Origin: Rhopalosiphum padi
Taxonomy: Eukaryota; Arthropoda; Insecta; Hemiptera; Aphididae
DNA: 64,000 bases
Assembly (NCBI RefSeq): GCF_020882245.1
Contig: NC_083597.1
Location: 58,134,152 to 58,198,151, forward strand
Reading direction: 5' to 3'
The notes under the pieces were generated by a model. The model ran no database searches. It was not told where the DNA came from and was given only the letters and a program-made list of their open reading frames with translations. Within the stretch, counting starts at the first letter, position 1. Every line of letters starts with the position of its first letter. This document shows positions 11,814 to 22,044 of this stretch, one piece after another. Made by a program: the position numbers and the translations under genes.

Positions 11814-14800
11814 CGTCTGCTTAAGTACTGCACGGACGGACGGCGGCAGCGGCGGCGGTCTCGACGGCGACGGCGACGGCGGCGGTGGCGGCGACGAACC
11901 AATTGACAAGCCATTAGATTAGACACTCGCATTGACCCTAAGGACGCGACGACGACGACGACATCGACAACGAGCACCTGCATTTATGTGTATTTTACCT
12001 CGGACAAAAGTCTTTTGTCCCTGGCGCCACGACCATTTCCTACGGCCCACCGCTGGGCCGCATTTTGTCTTCTTCGTTTACACGCACACGCACACGCACA
12101 CACACACACACACCCACACTCACTATATATTTGTTCACTTTGTTCGATCCTTCCAAATATATTTATAATATACTGCACACGATATCGAACGAAAATTGTC
12201 TCCCAAACGGTCCAAATATTCTGTACGACTGACCGTCGTAAAAACAATAATTATACGATCGGTTTTACGCTGCACACGGAAAGACTCCGGTCTGCCGACG
12301 GCAACATGACAGATAATACTTATGGAGTGTAGTTATATTATTATTTTATTTTTGAGTGTGTTTCCATAACGACGATGTTCCAAAATGCTATCCAGACGGC
12401 GTCGCTACGCAAATTAAACGGAAGTAGAGTATAGGCAAGGCGCCAAATTTGAAACTCCGAAAACGACCCTTTTTTTCCCGTGTATGTATATACACCCCCC
12501 GAATACCAGAATTTATGTCTTTTTCTATTACTTGTATGACGTGTCGTCGACACACTCGTCGTACGTTCTGGTATAAACAAAATTCCAAATTACTATAGAA
12601 AGTAAAACATAATAATAATAATAATAATATATATAGGTACATTATATTATACGCTATAATATATACTAAAATGAATCAGACATCAAAATAATATACTGAT
12701 ATACTGCAATAAATAAATTATTTAAAATCAAAATTTAGTTTAATTTAAGCACAGAACTATATTTACACGGTTTAGTTGTACATATACTTTCTTTACTAAA
12801 ATCTGTTATTAAAAATTCTAACCAAAACATATTTTTATCCTATTTATTATGAATTATTATGAATCATATATTTGCTATGTGCAAATACAAAATAAATCAT
12901 TGTCTAAACTCAGTAGGTGCAACATACCATATAAATATACAATATACGTCATATCATATGCAGGTGACACTTTGCATAGTTGCATTATATTAAATAAAAA
13001 TGTATTTAAAATGTATTAAATTAAATATGAAAGTGTGAGAAGGTAGCTTATCTGCTTATCATTTAAAATTCAATATAAATTCAAACGTTTGCATTTAAAA
13101 TTTCATAAATATAATTTTAAAGTATAACGTAACTAAATTGATTTATTGATGATATCCATTATTACTTTGTATACGTAAGAGCTAACCTTCGATAAGTCAT
13201 ACATAATAATTAAATTTAAATTCACCAGAAATTCGATAACTAATCATTCAAAATCAAAATTATGATATATGTACGAGTTTCAATAATATTAATCTTCCAA
13301 TGGGTCGGTACTATGGCTTTGTAATTAAGTTATAAGAAGTTCTAAAAACAATCAATCCAGCGGAAAGTTTTCATTTGTTATTCGAGTCAACTCTTTACAC
13401 CAAACTTTGACAATAATTGGATTTCTGCGACCAACCAACCAGGGCTTAATGAACTTTTATTTTCACATACCGACCTGACTTGACAATTACATCCGATGAA
13501 GTCGAAAAGTAATTTATAGAAATGAGTCACCGGCCGAGTTAAGCGCTCAAAACAATACTTGTACGGTATATCATGCAAACTTATGGGCTTAGAAATATTT
13601 TAAACGAATACCAGATCAAACAAATAACTATAAAAGTGCTTTATTCGATGAATATAAACAATTATCAGGTAGGTTACTGGTTAGGTATATTGATATAATA
13701 TGAGACAAGGTCTCGTATATTTTAAATGTTATTCATTTTGAATGACGTCTGAATTTGATAGGTATAATGCTATAAATCACATCTGAATAAAGTATATCAA
13801 TATAATAAAATGTATCCCGTGAAAATAAATAACAAAAGATTAACAAATACTACTTTAAAGTATTACTCTAATACGTAATACAATACTTTTGTTACAGTAT
13901 TTTAAAGACATAGGTCACCTGGTTTGACGCCACTGGGTTTTTTTTTTGGCGCCTATACAAGAAAGGTAAAGAATTGTATACTATGCCGTGTATACAAACA
14001 TACCAAATGTATATACATTTTACACGGTAATAAGTGACAATTTAGTAAGTTTCATAATATATCCTTGTAGTAATACTGAAATCCACAAATCTCTTTAAAT
14101 TTTAAAATATTTATTTGAATATTAAAATGTATAGAAAGAATATTAAATTATAATCATATATCGTCTCCATTTAATACAATATATTTACATAATAAAATTA
14201 ATTAATTAAATATATACATATTTAGTATATCAATACTAACTTGAAACAAATATTATATATATGTGCAATATACTTGAGTTTCCATATAAATTTAGGTAGT
14301 TATTTTTAAAATAAGTAAAATATTTTTACCGCCATATATTATTATTAATGTTAGTTCAATTATAGTTGATAAATATATTGATTGTAATCAAAATTTAAAA
14401 ATGTTATAAATTTACTGTAATTTGGAGTGCAATTTACTAAAATACTTTTTAATACACTTCTGATTGAGTATTATATTTAATGCGTTATTGTACCGTAAAC
14501 AAGATTTTTTTTTTATATACCTACCCAAAATTAATAATGACTTTTAAAAAATAAGAGAAAACTAATTTATATTAATATTATAGATCGTTATTAATTATAC
14601 TATAAGTATAACAAATATTTCATGCATACCCAAACAGCAAAAATATGTTACAGGTATATTTATATAGTATTTTCATTTAAACATTAATTATATTTACTTA
14701 ATATATTTGGAAATTCTTTACTTTATTTTTAAATATATCTTGAATTTCATAAAGATATATTATTATAAGCCAATTATTTATATATTACAATTATTAAAGA

Positions 14801-15131
14801 TATCTCAGAAAATTTTAACCATTAAATTATATTAATGTAGTATGACAAATATTTATTTGATATACCACATTAATATGCTTATTTCCAGTTTATTATGAAT
14901 AGATATTTGTCAGATATTTCTATACATACACCAAAATATATTTTGATATCCCATAAATATTAATTTGATATCTTGCAATTTTATTCTGGTATCATCTGTA
15001 TCATATAAATATTGAAAATAAAATATACCATGAATATATAAATAATTATAAAATAAATACTTATTATCATAGGTATTTTAATTTTAAATTTAATATTGAT
15101 TTTATTCAATACGATATTATACAAGTAATAT

Positions 15132-15170
<39 letters not shown>

Positions 15171-17274
15171 TATTTCATGTATATGACAACTATTTTGAAT
15201 TACCTACTACTATTTTCACTAAAAGTTCGAAGTATCTTCAATGATAGGCTCCATCACTCTATTATTTAGTTGTTTATTTTATCAATAAAGGTTAAATTAT
15301 CTCATAAAAAGCTATGTTAAAAAGAAATTTTGACTTTTATAACTACTTAAGAGCGTTTGAAAAAACACGGGAATATAATGTACAACACAATAACGTTGAA
15401 TAATATTTTCTATTATACTATTCAATATATTTAATGCAATCGATTAAATGCAGTGGTGTAGCCAGGATTTATTTTTGAGGAGGGGCTTGATAATTTGTTG
15501 TATAGTCAATAGTCATATAGGGAGGCTTAACTGCGGGATCCCTCATAAGTTTGAAATACTGATGTTGTGGATAAATGACAATTTAGACTTTTACAGTAAT
15601 TTCCGCACAAATTAAAATGTTAATACATGGTTAAGTCTTACATAACGCATTCACAGTATATTTAAAGTATTTTTAAAAGAATTTCCTAAAATTTTTAACA
15701 GGGCTGCTGCACCATCAGCCTCTTGTCTCTTGATTACTCTAATAATAACCTAATAATTTACATTATATTATTATAAGACAATGGAAAATATACGGTAGCC
15801 TATAACTAATTTAACAGTAGACAAGCATTGCTTATTACAATATCATTGTCTTAATATTTTCTTTTATAGTAAATAGTAAACAGTATTCGTTATAATTTAT
15901 AAGTAATAGGTAGCTAAAAGTTAAATTTAAACTTAAAACAATGTACATTAGAAATACAAGAATAAAAATCTTTTAAGAAAATTAAAAATTGATTTTACAG
16001 TTAATAAATACAACTTATATACAAAATAAGTAAGTATGATAAGTAGGTATATTAAGTTAAATATTTATTTATTATTTGTTAAATAATTTTTATTTTTCTT
16101 TCTCATATAGTTTTATGTAATTTTGGATAATTGCGCATAATATTGTTAAACATTTTAATTGGAAAACTATAACTTAAATTATGGATATATTGTTATTTAA
16201 ATATTAAATGAACGGCGTATGTTATATTAACTGTGAAATCGGAGTTTAAGAATTAAACTAAATCTATGATAGTTGACATCACATTGTTAAATGATTTAAT
16301 GTTGTTCTATTTCGGAACTTGGAAGTCACCATAGCGTTGTAAGTACTTATATATTATAACATGATCTAATATCTATAATAATAGATATTTGATACACGTG
16401 ATTGGTATAATTAATTATATAGTAAAAATATGACGATTTCAATCACTATTAACCATTACTATAGTTCTTTTATAATTTATGTTGTTTGATACAAAATTAG
16501 CTAATCCAAATAAACAATAAAATTCTGTGCTTAATTTTCTCAACTACAAATTAAATCATTTTAAAAAGTCTTATCAACAATTTTACTAAATAACAACTGT
16601 TACATGTACCTTAAAAATTCTTAAGATAGATATTTAATTTAAATTGAATTATCTTATAAATAAATAAATTTAAAAAAAAAGGTAAATTAGACCTCCTATC
16701 TATAGCTGAACATAAATTAAATATGTTTTTTTTTTATAAATTTTACGCGGAAAATCGATCGACACATACGCGATAATGCAAGTATTTATTAATCGAACTG
16801 TATATTTTATCATTACTGTATACGACTATATATCTATTTTGTTGGGCTAAATTGATTTAAAACTATATTATACTCAAACAGGAGACAAAAAATAACAATG
16901 ATATTATATGCGGAATTGTTGTATGTATCGTAGCCGAATGCATTATTTCCGTTTTAAATCGACGAAATATTTACAAAAATAATGTTGCCAAATACGGTTT
17001 ATACATTTTTATTCTATGTAAACAGTAAGCCAATATTCAAACGAACGGTGTTACCCTTTGTCGGAGAGATGCTCCTTATCACGTCGTATTGCCTGTTTCC
17101 GGTGTCTTCGTACAACTCGTACATGTAGCTGGGTATTTGGACGTCCGTGTGGTTTTCGATGGTCTGTATGTGGAACATCTTCATCAACGTGTCGCCCACG
17201 CCTTCCGCCGCACGGCAACAGTGCGGTACGGCGAGCAGCGCCGCTGCAACAACGATCGCGTACATACGACACAT
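6798..17274 (-). CDS. TGF-beta superfamily ligand, BMP-like, three exons
   Basis: Coding exons are 17274-17055, 10334-9847 and 7154-6798. Joined, they give 354 residues, in the usual range for secreted TGF-beta-family precursors. Introns are in phases 1 and 0, all with GT/AG borders. Residues 1-23 look like a signal peptide. The prodomain (about 24-202) has IPSYMYELYED near 48-58, resembling the start of other BMP prodomains, and possible N-glycosylation at N41 and N115. A furin site, RRKR, is at 199-202. The mature part has a basic stretch, KRKKKKQK, at 221-228, then the cystine knot with cysteines at 252, 281, 285, 319, 351 and 353. FADIGWEDW and the C1-C2-C3 spacing match BMP2/4/Dpp. Position 318, normally the inter-chain cysteine, is serine. 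The family signals through serine/threonine kinase receptors and Smads. It may be a divergent Dpp/BMP paralogue; orthology is not settled here. Confidence 0.93.
7155..9846 (-). other. intron 2 of the TGF-beta-family gene
   Basis: This is 2.7 kb of AT-rich sequence with GT/AG borders. A CA/GT run sits just behind the acceptor. Around 8340-8470 (minus strand) a short open stretch with DDFDADAAIV might be a decayed transposase relic, but it is too short to assign. Otherwise I see nothing. Confidence 0.85.
9847..10334 (-). CDS. exon 2 of the TGF-beta-family ligand (prodomain and furin site)
   Basis: The exon follows a clear acceptor (TTTTTTCAG, minus strand) and ends at CAG before donor GTAATT, in phase 0. 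It encodes residues 74-236. The segment FVYDLSTLEPSEIV resembles the conserved 'F.L..IP..E.i..AeL' part of BMP prodomains. Near the end are the convertase site RRKR|S (199-202) and the lysine-rich stretch at 221-228. An ATG at 10365 lies in the intron and is not the start. Confidence 0.92.
11781..11811. repeat. (GA)n microsatellite
   Basis: Uninterrupted GA dinucleotides, about 15 units. GA runs near insect promoters can bind GAGA-type factors; that role is not shown here. Confidence 0.9.
11836..11966. repeat. interrupted CGG/GAC trinucleotide repeats
   Basis: Runs of GGC/GGT/GAC triplets lie at about 11836-11897 and GAC triplets at about 11945-11966. The tract is very CpG-rich for this window. 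Confidence 0.8.
12081..12120. repeat. (CA)n microsatellite with CG interruptions
   Basis: CA dinucleotides interrupted by a few CG steps at the left end. Confidence 0.9.
15136..15166. repeat. (AT)n microsatellite
   Basis: Uninterrupted AT dinucleotides, about 15 units, within intron 1 of the ligand gene. Confidence 0.9.
15451..15545. mobile_element. possible transposon fragment
   Basis: It starts with CAGTGGTGTAGCCAGGATTT and is followed by a G-rich segment. Sequences of the type 'agtggcgtagccagg' occur as repeats in many insect genomes. No partner terminus was found, so this is a weak call. Confidence 0.25.
17055..17274 (-). CDS. exon 1 of the TGF-beta-family ligand
   Basis: The exon encodes residues 1-73 plus the first base of codon 74. 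The start is the ATG at 17274-17272: it has G at -3 and is followed at once by a hydrophobic signal peptide, MCRMYAIVVAAALLAV. The frame is open further upstream to 17355, but only through a TTG. The donor is GTAACA at 17054, leaving phase 1. G joined to AA of exon 2 makes a glutamate codon, which preserves the frame. Confidence 0.88.
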
Positions 17275-17660
17275 GGCCGAGATACGCACTACCGGTTGAT
17301 CGGGAGAAATACGCGCGAATAAGATGCACGTTAATGTGGTGTGTTCTGTCGACAACCCGTGTGTGACACTTGCAAGGGACCAGACGCGACTGGAGCCACT
17401 TTGGTCTTGGTCGTCCTCAGGTAGATGACGATGGGTGTATATCTGACCTACGCACGCAGAGAGAGACCATTATTATTATTATTATTATTATATAGTACCT
17501 GTCCGAGACCTCTAATACCCGTACCATGTCGTTTGCGTAAGCGTGTCGATCGGTGAACCTTTTTTTTCTCCCCCTTCGTCTCATCCACTCGCGCACACTG
17601 CCGCCGCGCGGTATCGACAATTAAATATGGACCGGAACGTATCAAAGGGAAACGGGTCCA
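17275..17660 (-). promoter_or_regulatory. 5' untranslated and promoter region of the TGF-beta-family gene
   Basis: This GC-richer DNA lies immediately upstream of the start codon in minus-strand sense. It includes an ATT microsatellite at about 17469-17491, a GC-rich, CpG-rich segment at about 17585-17610, and an AT-rich TATTTAATT at about 17620-17630 that might act as a TATA-like element. The transcription start cannot be fixed from sequence alone. Confidence 0.4.
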
Positions 17661-17928
17661 CATTTCGGCCATTAGAATAATATTCGTAGAAAGGCACGTC
17701 AATAAACGGAAAAACGTGTTTAACGTATTTGTTTTGTTTTGATTCTTTCTTATTTTTTTTTTCCCACTTCTTTTTCCGTCATATTTCTCGACGGACAACA
17801 TCTTGAATGGACCGGCCGCCGAAGAGAACTGTTAAAATATAAGCACGTTCCCAAAACATCAGAGTTAAATGCTTTGTAAATATTTAAAAAGGATTACATT
17901 TATATAATATATTTCGATATTTTTGCAG

Positions 17929-17980
17929 ATGGCTCTAACACAACAATATTGTGTCCACGGAATGCCACGTTTGTCATACG
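17929..17980 (+). CDS. candidate 52-bp exon, unknown gene
   Basis: A good acceptor (TTTTTGCAG) ends at 17928 and a donor GTAAAT starts at 17981. The 52 bases between are GC-richer than their flanks. Two frames are open: one starts exactly at an ATG (MALTQQYCVHGMPRL), the other reads GSNTTILCPRNATFVI, which loosely resembles an Ig-domain strand with two N-glycosylation sequons. A further acceptor, TTTCTACAG, ends at 18185, and the frame stays open past it for either reading. No longer gene model could be built, so chance is quite possible. Confidence 0.2.
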
Positions 17981-18194
17981 GTAAATAATCGAAAATATCC
18001 AAAAATGTCTTTTAAATATTTACAATGAATTTACTGCTGTATACTATATTAAAATTGTATTCACTTCCTACAACAAGACTGAAGTGGTAAATTTGATTTT
18101 TGATTTGATAGAATACTTAACATCAGATATCTGGTCGGTATTTAAGTTGATACTAAAATGTAATTATTTTAGTTTATTTCTACAGAAAGAGAAA

Positions 18195-18407
18195 CTATAG
18201 GAATAGGATATTCAACAATTTGTTGTGGTCTTCTGGAAGTATTATTTTTATGCTGCACGTGACTACATTGCTGATAATTAATACGATTTTTACGAAATCA
18301 GAACCATTTTTGTAACTTGTGTAACCGATATCCAGATCCCATAACAATGTATTGCTTAAACTTTTAATATCTAAAAACAATATACTTGATATACTTGAAT
18401 TGTTCAA
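18195..18407 (-). other. unassigned open stretch, possible exon or relic
   Basis: A 70-codon minus-strand frame starts at an ATG and ends at a stop. Within it a possible acceptor (GTTTTTAG) precedes DIKSLSNTLLWDLDIGY. The later part reads KIILPEDHNKLLN. The composition is more protein-like than most frames here, but I recognise no family. It overlaps the possible plus-strand exon starting at 18186, and both cannot be right. It may be a transposon relic. Confidence 0.15.
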
Positions 18408-20343
18408 CGAGAATTACAAAATCATGTATAAAATGTATTTTTTTAAATACCTACCTCTGATTTTAACCACTTTAGTATTTTCTAATGAAATCACGATATG
18501 AATATAAATACACTGCTAAAATATTATCTGCATTACATTATGTTTGTTAGAAACTAAAAATTATTTTTGTGTCCGGTCAACATGTTGCGAACATTTTGCA
18601 AAGTTAAAAATGTATAAAGTTAAAAACTTATTTTCTATTAATTGTATTTCTATATGTTCACATTTGTATTGTATATAGAATCCTAAAAAAATATTTTGAA
18701 CACAACAAAACTGTATTTTATTATTACTTTACACTTATTACTACATATTTTATTCGAAAATAATAATAAAGAATTGTGTACATAAAATAGAGATTGAAGA
18801 AGTTTCCTCGTATATATAATACGTTCACAATTATTTTTGTGAAAATTAAAATAGCAATGTACTGTTATTTTTTAATAATTTAGAAATAGGAAGGTATTTA
18901 ATATTTCATTAAATATTGAATAGTTTTAAGATATAAAAAACATGAAATATTTAACATATTATAATACAGTATTAACTATAATTTTTATGAACAAAAAAAC
19001 AACAACCAACTTTCAGTTCTTTCAGTTAAAACTATACAATATTTTAAAAAGTTCGACTTTAAAATATATAACTAATTATTTAAATTAAAATTTAATGTAA
19101 TTTAATTAAATAATTAAGTAGTAAAAAATATAAAAGTAATGGATTTAGAGTTCTGGTGATTTAAACAAAAGATAAGTTTATAATGATAAAAAGAAAGGTC
19201 ATATTGTAAAGAAACTTGTTTATTATTAAAAGAAAAATGAAAAGCAAAAATTAAGTAAGGCGCGTGACAAGAAATCATAATGTCTTTATAATACGTTTTA
19301 ATAACGAAAACCACTGAAATAATATTTTATTTTGTCGCATAAAAATTTAAATACATATATTAAATTTAAAATAACTAGTACATAAACAACTATATTTGAA
19401 AACAAAATAATATTTATTTTTAAATAGTATAGTATAATAATAATTGCTTTCAAATTTAAATAACAACTCTTGAACAATAATAAACGATATTGTCACAAAA
19501 GTAGAGGAACTATAAATACATAGTACCTGTCCTTCAAATCTGTAATTTCTCAGTGTATAGGTACCAGTCTGTACATTTTTAAATGAAAAATTGTTAAAAA
19601 TTAAGTAATATTTAACTTTAAAATCGATGGTTTTACTATGTAAGTAACTAATAATAATTATTATCATAATCTGAGCTAGAGCTATGGATTTAATGCTTTC
19701 ACATTTCACGTCATGTTAATTTAAGAGGCACCCCATGCTAATGTCATTTTCATTTTGTCCTGAAAAATACACTCTACTAAGGAAATAATGACACTTTCCT
19801 GTAGAATCAAATTTAATTTTTTTTTCTAAGGGAAATATTCGACATTCCAAATTGAACTTCATATTACAAATTACAATATTTAATCAAATACTTATTTAAA
19901 AAAGAGAACATTTTAAGCTTTTTTTACAAAAATTTTTATATCCTAAGTATATTCAAAATAAATTAGAAAATCAGAGTTCAATATGGGCTTAAAGTCTTTT
20001 TCTTTCAGATAATAAAACATTTTTAAAAATCCAACAATTTAACGAGGCCTGAACGTTTTTCTTATTAATAGTCATGTTTAATAGATTCTTCTAATCAACC
20101 TCCCCCTCACCTTTTAGATATTTATTGAACAGTAAATTAAAGTAAAAATATTATAATTAAATAGCCAAATAAAATATAAAATATAATTTTTAAATTTTAT
20201 AGAATTTCAGAAAATTTGAAAATTGACAAATCGGCACTGGACCCCTTAATATTTTCAAATTTTATAAAATTATCAGTGGAGTTATGAATATATTGGTTTT
20301 GAAATGAAGTATCTAACGTTCAATTATGTTTTTTTTTTATATA

Positions 20344-20640
20344 CAGTAGAACCCCTCACGTCCGCCAAGAGCTAGTCAACCACTCCGGTTGATCCGACCA
20401 TAGTATTATCGATATAAATTCTTTAAAAATACATATGTGATAATGTGCATGTGCATTTGGATTTTATTGTATTTATGTATATATGTAATACTTTTTTCAA
20501 TTTTTTTGTATTATACACATTATGTAGTAAATAATTTAATAAATAAATTTGATACAATTTTTCTTCAAATGTTTCTGTATATTCTGATAATCCGATCTTT
20601 TTCAGGTTCCGACCACCAGACCCGGAAGTAACGGATTAGA
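20344..20640. mobile_element. pogo/Tigger-like DNA transposon fragment
   Basis: The left edge, TACAGTAGAACCCCTCACG, closely resembles pogo/Tigger terminal repeats, which begin CAGTaGAACCtCgat. The right part contains TGATAATCCGATC and AACGGATTAG, words typical of the same ends (the 'ggataatcg' type). The interior is AT-rich with no transposase. The family assignment comes from remembered consensus and was not searched. Confidence 0.38.
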
Positions 20641-21603
20641 TTTCTAAAAATGAATAACCATAGTGATTTATATTTTCAACAAATATTTAAATATATAAAA
20701 ATGTTCAATTTGTATAGCCATGACTTGGGAATTCAATATAAGGTTCCTCATAAGAAATTTTTACTGAAACTCGTGTAAATTTAAAAAATACAATGTCACA
20801 AATTTTGTTATAGACATTTGAAATTCAAATTTTTAAATAAATTACATTAATAGCAATATAAATAAATCATTACATAATAAATATACTAAGTAATATAAGC
20901 TGACAGACGATCTCTATTCAGAACCGTTTTCTGTGTAAAATTAATTACATTTATATTATTATATTTAGACCAATATAACGACTTACCCATATTGATAAGG
21001 AGTTTTTAAAATTATTTTAGCACATCTGTTAATTTTGAATGTATACATTTTTTTTTTTTTTTTTTTGGTATTCAATTAATAACTTTAAATTTGTTGTAGT
21101 TAAGTTATAAGGTGACCACATTTAAAATAATAAAATAACAAAAGTAAAATTATTTCTTATTTCGTCGATATCTCTTAAAAATGGAGATTCAACTTTAAAG
21201 TTGGGAGAAAATACGCACTTTCTCTTGGGCATTTTAATTTTAATTTAATGTTTTAATACTTTATTAGTATATTAGAATATTGTACATTACGTTAATGATT
21301 GTTGAAACAATAAAGAAGAAATGAAAACATAAACATAAACGTTTCCAAAATCACATTTGTTTTTATTAATCGAGTTTCTGATTGGATCACGATCGCCGCT
21401 AGACATAAAGCTATATTATAACAATAACATAACCTACGTATTTGCTCATATATCAATTCTCGTGATTATTATTTATACGGTAACATAATATTTTTGTTTA
21501 AAAATTAATTTTATTCAAAAATAAAAATAAAATATGTATTTACATCAAATGTATATTTCAGATTTTTAATGTTTATTATTTTTATTATTATTATTATTAC
21601 GTA

Positions 21604-22044
21604 TTAAGGGGCCGCTACACCAGCATTTGTTTTCTCTGTCTATCTCCCACATTATATAGGAACAAAGATACTCTGTATTTCCACGATTACGACTCTCTAG
21701 TTCAGTTTAGGGCAAAAGTACCTATTATATATTTTATAAAGAAGAGTATTTCCTGTGCATTGACCGGATAGATTTTTAATATTTATATTTTTTATAAATA
21801 TAAGCATGTTTTAATTTAAAATAATTTCAATTATTTTTAACCATTAATAATTTATTTAAAACAGTAAATATTAAAAATCTATCCAGTCAATGCACAGGAA
21901 ATACTCTTCTTTATAAAATATATAATAGGTAATTTTGCCCTAAACTGAACCAGAGAGTCGTAATCGTGGAAATACAGAGTATCTTTGTTCCTATATTATG
22001 TGGGAGTTAGACAGAGAAAACAAATGCTGGTGCTACACCCTTAA
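21604..22044. mobile_element. foldback MITE with long inverted arms
   Basis: The left arm (21604-21785) and the right arm (21865-22044) are reverse complements over about 180 bases, with only a handful of mismatches (roughly 95 percent by eye). They enclose an AT-rich spacer of about 79 bases. The element begins TTAAGGG and ends CCCTTAA, so a TTAA target site is possible, as used by piggyBac and Kolobok elements. There is no coding capacity. A transcript would fold into one long hairpin. Confidence 0.82.

Larger units (their letters stand above)
11380..12560. promoter_or_regulatory. GC- and CpG-rich block inside intron 1
   Basis: GC content and CpG frequency rise sharply here against an AT-rich intron. 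The block contains a GA run, CGG/GAC triplet runs and a CA run. Composition resembles the DNA around the annotated first exon at 17 kb. It could be an alternative promoter or untranslated first exon of the ligand gene, or the start of a nested transcript. Open frames across it are low-complexity products of the repeats (poly-Arg, His/Thr) and I do not accept them as genes. Confidence 0.3.
10335..17054 (-). other. intron 1 of the TGF-beta-family gene
   Basis: This 6.7-kb intron separates the signal-peptide exon from the prodomain exon. Most of it is AT-rich without recognisable genes. It contains a GC-rich block at about 11380-12560, microsatellites, and a possible transposon end near 15451. 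These are listed separately. Confidence 0.85.
17661..21603. other. intergenic DNA, mostly AT-rich
   Basis: Apart from the exon candidate at 17929-17980, an unassigned open stretch at 18195-18407 and a transposon fragment near 20344-20640, I see no gene. Poly-T runs occur near 20330 and 21050. Confidence 0.5.

Noticed and set aside
11690..12332. Open frames of 78-114 codons
   Set aside because: They are translations of GA, CGG and CA repeats (poly-Arg, Ser-Leu and His-Thr runs).
17058..17366. Plus-strand frames over exon 1
   Set aside because: Antisense shadows of the GC-rich signal-peptide exon.
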